From Caballeronia sp. SEWSISQ10-4 2 (GTDB taxonomy: Bacteria; Pseudomonadota; Gammaproteobacteria; Burkholderiales; Burkholderiaceae), in contig NZ_JALPRJ010000001.1 of assembly GCF_030464885.1 (NCBI RefSeq), positions 1-64,000 of the forward strand: a DNA stretch of 64,000 nucleotides, in the 5' to 3' direction. The number at the start of each line of letters is the position of its first letter. Within the stretch, counting starts at the first letter, position 1. This document shows, one piece after another, positions 56,438 through 64,000 of the stretch. The notes under the pieces are model-generated. The model had not been told where the DNA came from, did no database searches, and worked only from the letters and a program-made list of their open reading frames with translations. The translations under genes and the position numbers were made by a program.

Positions 56438-58036
56438 ATGTTTCATCAGATTCTGACGCCTGTTGGCGGCTCACTTGGCTTGTCCTTTCTCGTCGCTGCA
56501 TTACCCATTGTCGTCGTGCTCGTGCTGCTTGGCTGGGCGCGCCGGCCAGCCTGGCAAGCGTCGCTCGCCGGATTGATCGTCGCGATCGTGATTGCCATCG
56601 CCATCTGGCATTTCCCTGTGGGTCTCGCAATCAATTCCGTCGCGGCGGGCGCCGTGTTCGCCGTCTGGCCGGTCATGTGGATCGTCTTCGCGGCGATCCT
56701 GCTTTACAACATTGCGCAGCGCTCGGGCCGGTTTGAAGCTTTCCGGGTCTGGATGATGGATAACCTGCCCAACGACCGGCGCATTGTGCTGGTGGTGATC
56801 GGCTTCTCGTTCGGCGCGCTGCTGGAGGGAATCTCGGGTTTCGGCACGCCCATTGCGATCACCAGCTCGCTGCTGATCCTGCTCGGTTTCCCGACGCTCG
56901 AAGCGCTCACGTTCACGCTGATCTTCAACACCGCGCCGGTCGCGTTCGGCGCGCTCGGCGTGCCGATCACCGTGCTCGGCGCAGTCACCCACCTGCCCAC
57001 CGATGCCCTCGCCAAAATGGTCGGCCGACAGCTGCCGTTCTTCGCGCTGATGCTGCCGTTCTACGTGATCGGCGTGTACGCGGGCTTTCGCAACATGCTC
57101 AAGATATGGCCGGTGCTGCTGGTAGCGGGCGGAACGTTCGCACTCACGCAATTCGTCACGTCGAATTTCATCAGCTACGCGCTCACCGACGTGCTCTCGT
57201 CACTCGTGTCCCTCATCCTCACGATTGCGTTCCTGCGCGTCTGGAAACCGGCGCCGGACGAGCGTTTCGCCGTCAACGTGGAGCGCGCGGCACAGACCCG
57301 CGGACAGCTTTCCGGCGGACACGGCTGGGTGCCGTGGATCGTGGTATCGGTGGTCGTGATCGTGTGGACGGTGGCGAAGATCTTCCTTATCGGCGATGTC
57401 AAAGTGCCGTGGCCCGGCCTCGACAAAGCCGTCTTCATCACGCTCTATAACCAGCCGTACGGCGCGATCTGGGACTTCCAGCCGCTCGCGACCGGAACCG
57501 CGATCCTGGTCGCGTCGATCATCACTGCGTTGATCGTGCGGCTGCCGGTGAGCGAATTCGGCGCAGCGATTGTCGATACGTGGGTGCAGACGCGTATCGC
57601 CATTTTCACGGTTGCGACCATTGTCGGGCTCGCGTATCTGATGAACTACTCGGGGATGAACTACACGCTCGGCCTGGGCGTGGCGTCGGTGGGTGCGTTC
57701 TTCCCGCTGGTGTCGGCGTTCCTCGGCTGGGTCGCGGTGTTCCTGTCCGGCAGCGATACGTCCGGCAATGCGCTGTTCGGCAACCTGCAGGTAGTGGCGG
57801 CGCGGCAGCTCAATCTCAATCCGATCCTGATGGCCGCCACGAATTCGTCCGGCGGCGTCATGGGGAAGATGATCTCGCCGCAGAACATCTCGACAGGTGT
57901 GGCCACCACCGAACTCAAAGGCAAGGAAGGGGTGGTTTTTGCCAAGACGTTCAAGCATTCCATCCTTCTAACGGTGCTGCTCGGTGTGCTGGTCTGGCTG
58001 CAACAGAACGTGCTGACGTGGATGATTCCGCATTGA
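56438..58036 (+). CDS. lctP: L-lactate permease (LctP family)
   Basis: 532 residues, close to the family length, AGGAG upstream. Many membrane helices with the signatures GFSFGALLEGISGFGTPIAI and FLSGSDTSGNALFGNLQ. It imports L-lactate or glycolate with protons. The C-terminal segment VMGKMISPQNISTGV is conserved in LctP/GlcA. Confidence 0.95.
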   Translation: MFHQILTPVGGSLGLSFLVAALPIVVVLVLLGWARRPAWQASLAGLIVAIVIAIAIWHFPVGLAINSVAAGAVFAVWPVMWIVFAAILLYNIAQRSGRFEAFRVWMMDNLPNDRRIVLVVIGFSFGALLEGISGFGTPIAITSSLLILLGFPTLEALTFTLIFNTAPVAFGALGVPITVLGAVTHLPTDALAKMVGRQLPFFALMLPFYVIGVYAGFRNMLKIWPVLLVAGGTFALTQFVTSNFISYALTDVLSSLVSLILTIAFLRVWKPAPDERFAVNVERAAQTRGQLSGGHGWVPWIVVSVVVIVWTVAKIFLIGDVKVPWPGLDKAVFITLYNQPYGAIWDFQPLATGTAILVASIITALIVRLPVSEFGAAIVDTWVQTRIAIFTVATIVGLAYLMNYSGMNYTLGLGVASVGAFFPLVSAFLGWVAVFLSGSDTSGNALFGNLQVVAARQLNLNPILMAATNSSGGVMGKMISPQNISTGVATTELKGKEGVVFAKTFKHSILLTVLLGVLVWLQQNVLTWMIPH

Positions 58037-58054
58037 AGGCGGCCGGGGGGTGCC

Positions 58055-58468
58055 TCACTCCCCCGTTACCCGTCCCCGCGTTGCTTTCACGGCTCCTCGC
58101 CGCACTTTCCCCTCCACTCTTCGCGTCTGCGATGCCCGCGTCGGCTTCGTCGCCACGCGCGTGCGGCGTGTCACGCTGACGCGCTGGATCATCTCGTCGA
58201 GCCGCGCAAGCGCCGCTGCACGATTCATGTCCTGCGTGCGGTGCTCCTGCGACTTGATGATGATCACCCCGTCGCGCGTGATGCGGCTGTCGCGTAACGC
58301 GAGCAGGCGCATCTTGATCGTGTCCGGCAGAGTCGACGCGTGAATGTCGAAACGCAGATGAATCGCGCTCGACACCTTGTTGACGTTCTGTCCGCCCGCG
58401 CCTTGTGCGCGCACGGCGGTCAGCTCGACCTCGTTCGGCTGGATCACGTACTCGATCGAATGATTCAC
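58055..58468 (-). CDS. arfB: Alternative ribosome-rescue factor ArfB
   Basis: 137 residues. The catalytic GGQ motif is in RAQGAGGQNVNKVSS. The C-terminal tail is basic (RVATKPTRASQTRRVEGKVRRG) and enters the mRNA channel of stalled ribosomes. It frees nascent chains from ribosomes without a stop codon. The ATG overlaps the recD stop by 4 bp, so it is translationally coupled. Confidence 0.96.
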   Translation of the reverse strand: MNHSIEYVIQPNEVELTAVRAQGAGGQNVNKVSSAIHLRFDIHASTLPDTIKMRLLALRDSRITRDGVIIIKSQEHRTQDMNRAAALARLDEMIQRVSVTRRTRVATKPTRASQTRRVEGKVRRGAVKATRGRVTGE

Positions 58469-60492
58469 GATGCCGCCTCCACAATGCGCGCGGCCAGACC
58501 CGAATCACGCCGCGTAGGTGTCCGGACAGCCTGCGCGAACACAGCCGCCGAGCCGATCACATCGACGCGGCTGCGCGCCCGCGTAATCGCCGTATAAACC
58601 AGTTCGCGCGACAACATCCGGCCAAACGCGCTCGGTAACACGAGCGCGGCGTGATCGAATTCCGAACCCTGCGATTTGTGGACGGTCAGCGCGAACGCCG
58701 TATCGTGAGGCGGCAAAGCGGCGGGCGAAAGGGTTCGCAACGTTCCGTCGGCCATGCGGAAGCAGACTTGCATTGCACCGCCCGGCGCCGGCAGCGCAAT
58801 ACCGATATCGCCGTTGAACACACCTAGTGCGTAGTCGTTGCGTGTGACGATCACCGTCCGCCCCGCGAACCATTGCGCGCCCGCTCCCAGCGTGACCGAT
58901 GCAGCCGCGCGAACCCACGCCGAGACACGCGCGTTGATTTCATCGACACCACGCGGTCCATGCCGTGTCGCGGCAAGGATGCGGAAGCGATTAAGCGCAT
59001 CGAAAAGCGGCGCTGCGCCGGTTCCCGCCTGGAGCGCGTCGGCGAGCGCTCGCGCGTACGGTTCGAAACCGGCATTCAAGCGCGCGAGCGTGCGGTCTGA
59101 GAGATGGGGTCCGGCGTCGTCGATAAGCATCGCTGCTTTCGTTTTGTCATCCTTGCTATCGGGCGTCAAAGAGGCAAGCGCATCTTCCACGGAACCGCGC
59201 CGGATAGCGACCGACAACCTGCCGATATCCGAATCCAGGCCGAACCGGTAATTTCGCTGCAACCACACGACGCAATCGGTCAACGGACTTGCCGCGGTTT
59301 GGTCGAGCGCTAGAGGCACCACCGGATGCCAGTCGACTTCGGGCAAGCTGGCGAACGCTTCGTAGCCGTCGGTGCCGTCGTCGGGGATCAGGTAGCCAGT
59401 CTCGTCGAGCCATGAAGGTTCGGTTTCTTGGGTTTCTTGTATCGGCGCCGCTTGATCTTCGCCATCGTTCGGCAGCTCGGCGATGAACCGATCCGCCGGC
59501 ATCGACAACGCCGCAGCGATCCGCACCGCGCCTGCATCGCTGAAAACCGGCCGCGCACTTAGCTCGGCGAATACAGCGCCCGCTTCCACGGCAGCGAGTT
59601 GATCCTTGTCACCGAGCATCACAAGCCGTGCGCCAGGCGCGACCGCTTCGAGAAGATGCGCGGCCAGCGCGACGTCGATCATCGATGCCTCGTCGATCAC
59701 GATCACATCGAACGGCAGCGGATTGTCGCGATGATGCCGAAAGCGCCCGTTCGCCTGCGTACCAAGCAGGCGCTGGAGCGTGAACGATGTGCGCGGCAGA
59801 CGCGCGGCCAGCTCGGGCGGCAAGTCGCTGGCGCGCTCCACCAGCGCCTCCTGCATGCGCTGCGCCGCCTTGCCGGTCGGGGCCGCGAGCGCGATGCGCA
59901 AAGCCGGATTTTCATCGAGCAGGCACGCGAGCACGCCGACGACCGTCGTCGTTTTCCCCGTTCCTGGCCCGCCGCTCACGATAGTCAAACGCCCCGACAA
60001 CGCGACCAACGCAGCCACACGTTGCCAGTCGATGTCGTCATTTTTTGACGCCGTGAAATACCGCCCTACGCGCGCTTTCAATTCAGCCGGATCAATTGCC
60101 TCAGCCGACACGCGGGCGCGTTCGACCAGCGCCCGGGCGAGCCGCCGCTCGTAGTCGAAATATCGGGCGAGATAGATACGCCGGCCGGAATCGATGACGA
60201 GTGGCAGCAGATCCGCAGCCGCTTCTTCACCGTCACATACCACGCCGCTCGCCATCAACGCGATGTGCACCGTGCCCGCGGTCTCGCCGTACCGTTGCGC
60301 GAGCGCATCGAGGGCGATGCACACATGACCCTGCGTAGTCGCGCGGCTCACGGCGAACGCAGCGCGCTGCGCCCAGCGCACGTTGTTGGCATCGCCCTGA
60401 AGGCGCTTCGACAACGCGCCTATGCGGCGCGCGAAACCGTCGGCGAGCGCAACGCTTTCGTCGGGAATGAGAGTGAGATCGGGCGCGTTCAT
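58465..60492 (-). CDS. recD: Exodeoxyribonuclease V alpha subunit RecD
   Basis: 675 residues, ATG 60492 overlapping the recB stop by 4 bp. Superfamily 1B helicase: IVSGGPGTGKTTTVVGVLA (Walker A, about 190), VIDEASMIDV (motif II), and a C-terminal UvrD-like part with ALTVHKSQGSEFDHA and VYTAITRARSRVD. It moves 5'-3' in the RecBCD complex at double-strand breaks. Longer than E. coli RecD (608) because of a low-complexity insert near 390-430 (DGEDQAAPIQETQETEP). Confidence 0.95.
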   Translation of the reverse strand: MNAPDLTLIPDESVALADGFARRIGALSKRLQGDANNVRWAQRAAFAVSRATTQGHVCIALDALAQRYGETAGTVHIALMASGVVCDGEEAAADLLPLVIDSGRRIYLARYFDYERRLARALVERARVSAEAIDPAELKARVGRYFTASKNDDIDWQRVAALVALSGRLTIVSGGPGTGKTTTVVGVLACLLDENPALRIALAAPTGKAAQRMQEALVERASDLPPELAARLPRTSFTLQRLLGTQANGRFRHHRDNPLPFDVIVIDEASMIDVALAAHLLEAVAPGARLVMLGDKDQLAAVEAGAVFAELSARPVFSDAGAVRIAAALSMPADRFIAELPNDGEDQAAPIQETQETEPSWLDETGYLIPDDGTDGYEAFASLPEVDWHPVVPLALDQTAASPLTDCVVWLQRNYRFGLDSDIGRLSVAIRRGSVEDALASLTPDSKDDKTKAAMLIDDAGPHLSDRTLARLNAGFEPYARALADALQAGTGAAPLFDALNRFRILAATRHGPRGVDEINARVSAWVRAAASVTLGAGAQWFAGRTVIVTRNDYALGVFNGDIGIALPAPGGAMQVCFRMADGTLRTLSPAALPPHDTAFALTVHKSQGSEFDHAALVLPSAFGRMLSRELVYTAITRARSRVDVIGSAAVFAQAVRTPTRRDSGLAARIVEAAS

Positions 60493-63400
60493 GCGGCGAC
60501 TCCTTGCATCAGCCGGTCGAGCGCGTCGATCAGCTCCAGCGATGGCTTGCCCACATGCACACCCGCTGGCCGGTCGCCGTCCTGCCAATCGGGCCGCACA
60601 CCGCGCACGAACAAATACAAATAACCACCGATATGCCGCTCGAACGCATAGTCGCGCAGCCGAATCCGCAGATAACGATGCAACGCGACAACATAAAACA
60701 GGGCCTGCAAGTGGTAGGCATGCGAGGCCATTGCAGCATTGAGCTGCGGCTCGTCGTAATCGGCCGGCGTCAGCCCAAGATGATTCGACTTCCAGTCGAC
60801 GATCCAGAAGCGCCCTTCGTGCTCGACGATCATGTCGATAAATCCTTTGACGAAGCCGCGCAAACTTCCGGCTTCGAGTGCGACGTCGGGGAAACCGTGT
60901 GCAACGAGCACGCGCCGCAACGCCGTGAAATCGAGCGATTCCACCGGGAAGAGGAACTCAAGTTCGTTCATGCGCCGTTTCGTGGCGATGGCGTTCAGAC
61001 GCATGCCGGGTAAGAGTTCGGTCGCGACCGTATCGGCGAGAAGGCGCGACATCATCGCGGGCAGGTTGACAGTCAGTGCTTCGGACGCGAATACGGGAAT
61101 GGGATGTTCATGCAGCGCGCGCTCGATCGCTTCGGGCCACGTGGCGGAATTGGTGAAATCCGCGAGTTCGTACATCCGGTGCAGGCATTCGCCCGCCGAC
61201 GGTCCGCGCGGGAACGCGAGGATATCGTCGGCATCGAGTGGGATCGGAGCCATGGGCGACGGGGCCTCGATGGCCGTTATGGCATCGATCCGACCGTCGT
61301 GGTCAGGACGTTCATCGGCGGGCTGCGGCTGGTTTGACTCCTCGCGCGCGCCGGCCGCGATCATCGAACTGAAGCTCGCGGTTCGCCAACTGTCCCGCAC
61401 CACGCGTCGACTGGTTCGTGGCTGCGGCACAAACGCCGTATCACGGCGCACGACCAGCGGTTCGCGAACGTCGATCACAGGCAAGGGTTCTACCGAAATC
61501 GACCCCGTTGCAAGCGCTTGCCAACTTCCGATCACATCGTCTTCTTCGGGCGGCTCGGCGAGCCAGTCGCCGAACTCGCGACCCGCACCCGCGATCAGCC
61601 AGTTCAGCACGCTGCGCCGCGATTCCTTCGCCGATTTACCGATCAGATACACGCCGCCGACCACGTAGCACCGATACACCGCGCGCGTCAGGGCCACATA
61701 CACGAGCCGCGCGCGCTCGGCCGCTTGTTCGCGCGTGGCGAAGCCGGCTGCGCGCTCACCCTCTTCGTCGGTATAGCCGTAATGCAGCACGGCCGCGCCA
61801 TCGTCGTGATATTCGCGGGCATCAGGCAGTCCAGACGAAGGCGGCTCGCGCAACGCGCCGTCGTTCAGGAAAGGACAGAATACAACTGCGTATTCGAGTC
61901 CCTTCGATTTATGCACCGTGACGATCTGCACCAGATTGCGGTCGGATTCAAGCCGCAACTGCGCATCTTCTCCGCCGCCCTGCTCCGCGCGTTGCGCGGC
62001 AAGCCAGCGAAGCGTCGGCGCAATGCCCGGCTGCACCGCGCCACGCGCTTGTATCAACTCAGCCAGATGATTGACGTTCGTCAGGCGGCGCTCGCCGTCT
62101 GGACCAACGACCAGACGCTGCGCAATCAACAACTCACGCGCGAGCGTGCGCCACATGACCGCGAAACCGCGCTCGTGCCACAACACCCGATAACGCGAAA
62201 AACGTTCGACCCAGCTCATGGCGTCGGCGGAACCTTCTACCGCTTCGCTATGCTCCAGGTTCCACAAGGCTTCAGCGTCGAGTCCCAGCCAGTCCGTTGC
62301 AAGCGCCGCGCGCAGACGGCGCAAGTCGCCAGGGGTATCGATAGCGGCCAGCAGACGCTCGATCTGCTCAGCATCGAACGTTCCGAACACCGACGCCTGT
62401 GCCAGTTCCACGCTACCCACGCCCCAGCTCGCGAGCACGCGCTTGACGAGACTTCCCTGCCGATGCGTCTGCACAAGCACCGCTATCTGACCAGGCGACA
62501 AGGGCTTTTCGCCGATGGTGACTTCGCCGTTCTGAGCGCCGCGCAACATACGCACGATCTCCGCCGCGCACGCCTCTGCAGCCTGACGATTCGCGTTCGT
62601 TTTCGACAGCGCCGAATCGCCTTGCGGCAATAACCACACGCAAAAATCGGCGGTATCGGAATACGCGGCCGATGCGGTGTTGTCGCTGAACGGCTTGCGC
62701 TCACGCGTGCCTTCACGCACCGGCTGGTACGTCAATCCATCGAGGATGAACGCCGCCGGGTTTGCACTGAAAATGCGGTTGCAGGCATCGATGATCAGCG
62801 CGGTCGAACGCTGGTTGACCGCGAGCGTATATCGCGCCGACGCCCGCTCGCGCGCCTGCAGATACGTGTGTAGATCAGCGGCACGAAAACTATAGATGGC
62901 CTGCTTCGGATCGCCAACCAGGAACAACGGCCCTTGCGGCGCGAAAATGCTGTTGAAGATCTCGAACTGTAGCGGATCGGTGTCCTGGAACTCGTCGATC
63001 AACGCCGCCGGATAACGTGTCCGAAGGGCATGGGCGAGCCACGGATTCGCGGCCAGCGCCTGATACAGGTTGGACAGCAGATCGTCGAACGACACCACGC
63101 GCCTTGTCCGCTTGCGCGCCGCCAGCTCCAGCGGCGCGTAGTCGAGCCACTCACGCACGATGCCAAGCCAGGCCGCGCGCTGCGCCGCTTCCGCGGCGGC
63201 AGCGGCGGCGGCCAGCGTCTCGGCGTGATCGAAGAAAGCGTGCGAAGGCGGCTCGTTCTTCACCTTCGTGCCTTTCTTCAATGCGCTCGCCGTGAGCTTC
63301 AACGCTTCTTTCGGGGGCGCGGCGTGACAGTCGTTGTCGGCAAAATAGTCGGACCACGCGGCAATCGCGGCATCGATCAAGGTGCGTTTGTGCGTGGTCT

Positions 63401-64000
63401 TGCTGAGCTTCGTTTCGGCGTCGAGCAGCAACTGAACGATCGTGTCGCGCTCGGCGTGCCACAACGCGCCGGCGGTATCGAACAAGGCTTGCGCGTCTTC
63501 GCGACCACCCACTTCGAGCTCGCCCCAACGCAACTTGGCGAGCGGCTTTTTCAACCGGCGCGAAAGCTGCACATCGAGCGATGCCGGTCCTGCGCCCTTG
63601 CTCACGAGCCACGCGGCAAACGATGAATCGCGCGCCGCCGCCGGCTCGACCCGCTCACGCCAGAAGTCCGCTGCCATCTCGAAACGCAGCGCGCTGTCGT
63701 CGGCTTCAAGTTCGAACGCGAACGGCATGGTTGCAGCGAACGGCGCTTCCTGCAGCGCACGCTGGCAGAACGCGTGAATAGTGTGGATGGCGGCTTGATC
63801 GAAGGTATGCAACGCGATGTTGATCCGCTTGAACGCCTCATCGGGATCGACGCGTTGAAGCGTTGTGTCAAACAGGCGCTCGAGAAACGCGTCGCCTGCA
63901 GTGTCGCCGGTTTCCATCGCGTGCGCGATCTGCACGAGGCGCGAGCGGATGCGTTCGTGCAATTCAGCCGTGGCCGCCTTCGTGAAGGTGACGACGAGAA
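60489..64000 (-). CDS. recB: Exodeoxyribonuclease V beta subunit RecB, partial at window end
   Basis: About 1170 residues visible; the start and Walker A lie beyond the right edge. Seen: LVVTFTKAATAELHERI (motif Ia), IDEFQDTDPLQFEIF (motif II), VTVHKSKGLEYAVVF (motif V) and the nuclease motif GFIDMIVEHEGRFWIVDWKSN. All catalytic residues in that stretch appear present. RecB is the 3'-5' helicase and nuclease of RecBCD; recC is probably upstream. Confidence 0.96.
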   Translation of the reverse strand, partial: LVVTFTKAATAELHERIRSRLVQIAHAMETGDTAGDAFLERLFDTTLQRVDPDEAFKRINIALHTFDQAAIHTIHAFCQRALQEAPFAATMPFAFELEADDSALRFEMAADFWRERVEPAAARDSSFAAWLVSKGAGPASLDVQLSRRLKKPLAKLRWGELEVGGREDAQALFDTAGALWHAERDTIVQLLLDAETKLSKTTHKRTLIDAAIAAWSDYFADNDCHAAPPKEALKLTASALKKGTKVKNEPPSHAFFDHAETLAAAAAAAEAAQRAAWLGIVREWLDYAPLELAARKRTRRVVSFDDLLSNLYQALAANPWLAHALRTRYPAALIDEFQDTDPLQFEIFNSIFAPQGPLFLVGDPKQAIYSFRAADLHTYLQARERASARYTLAVNQRSTALIIDACNRIFSANPAAFILDGLTYQPVREGTRERKPFSDNTASAAYSDTADFCVWLLPQGDSALSKTNANRQAAEACAAEIVRMLRGAQNGEVTIGEKPLSPGQIAVLVQTHRQGSLVKRVLASWGVGSVELAQASVFGTFDAEQIERLLAAIDTPGDLRRLRAALATDWLGLDAEALWNLEHSEAVEGSADAMSWVERFSRYRVLWHERGFAVMWRTLARELLIAQRLVVGPDGERRLTNVNHLAELIQARGAVQPGIAPTLRWLAAQRAEQGGGEDAQLRLESDRNLVQIVTVHKSKGLEYAVVFCPFLNDGALREPPSSGLPDAREYHDDGAAVLHYGYTDEEGERAAGFATREQAAERARLVYVALTRAVYRCYVVGGVYLIGKSAKESRRSVLNWLIAGAGREFGDWLAEPPEEDDVIGSWQALATGSISVEPLPVIDVREPLVVRRDTAFVPQPRTSRRVVRDSWRTASFSSMIAAGAREESNQPQPADERPDHDGRIDAITAIEAPSPMAPIPLDADDILAFPRGPSAGECLHRMYELADFTNSATWPEAIERALHEHPIPVFASEALTVNLPAMMSRLLADTVATELLPGMRLNAIATKRRMNELEFLFPVESLDFTALRRVLVAHGFPDVALEAGSLRGFVKGFIDMIVEHEGRFWIVDWKSNHLGLTPADYDEPQLNAAMASHAYHLQALFYVVALHRYLRIRLRDYAFERHIGGYLYLFVRGVRPDWQDGDRPAGVHVGKPSLELIDALDRLMQGVAA

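Overview
The window is bacterial chromosome with high G+C and dense genes. Gene content and protein style point to Burkholderiaceae, most likely Paraburkholderia, Caballeronia or Burkholderia. Pointers include glnA-ntrB-ntrC, a recB-recD-arfB end, TPP-riboswitch thiC, lctP, Burkholderia-type porins of the Gram-neg_porin family, a DUF1328 pair and an entericidin. Genus is an inference; no rRNA is present.

Region 1 to about 20.3 kb is accessory and catabolic. Its left edge holds two transposase fragments: the start of an IS1634-type gene, and the end of an IS6-type gene with its terminal repeat. Then comes a LysR regulator divergent from a run of SDR, two SnoaL-like proteins, a porin, SDR, an ABM-like protein, an EthD-like protein and SDR (1342-7911), probably for an alicyclic or polyketide-like substrate. 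A decayed BKACE (DUF849) gene follows. From 8521 to 19668 lies a second set: porin, VOC-type extradiol dioxygenase, MFS transporter, GST, TetR regulator, FAD monooxygenase, cupin, CocE-type hydrolase, FMN reductase and FAH-family hydrolase. An inverted repeat ATTCC-N8-GGAAT lies at four places, so that every transcription unit of this second set has a copy upstream. I take it as an undescribed TetR-controlled pathway for an aromatic ester or similar compound.

Region 20.3-38.7 kb is core: xthA, glnA-ntrB-ntrC with a visible sigma-54 promoter and NtrC box, rhodanese, CinA-like, EI24, sterol desaturase and beta-propeller genes. It also has an ESPR-tagged BamE-like protein, a very long hrpA, argA and the Fe(2+)-trafficking gene yggX. 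hrpA and argA diverge over 22 bp around one palindromic TATAAT.

Region 38.7-52 kb mixes transport and stress genes: a ProP-like MFS, a phosphodiesterase, a TMEM175-type channel, tRNA-Leu(TAA), a lipoprotein and another MFS. These are followed by two response regulators, a ferritin-like protein, two DUF1328 genes, a histidine kinase and an entericidin. A Fic protein with an AbiEi-like N terminus and 24-bp promoter repeats, and an EamA exporter, close it.

Region 52-64 kb has TPP riboswitch-thiC, small envelope proteins, lctP, and the minus-strand recB-recD-arfB operon. recB runs off the right end.
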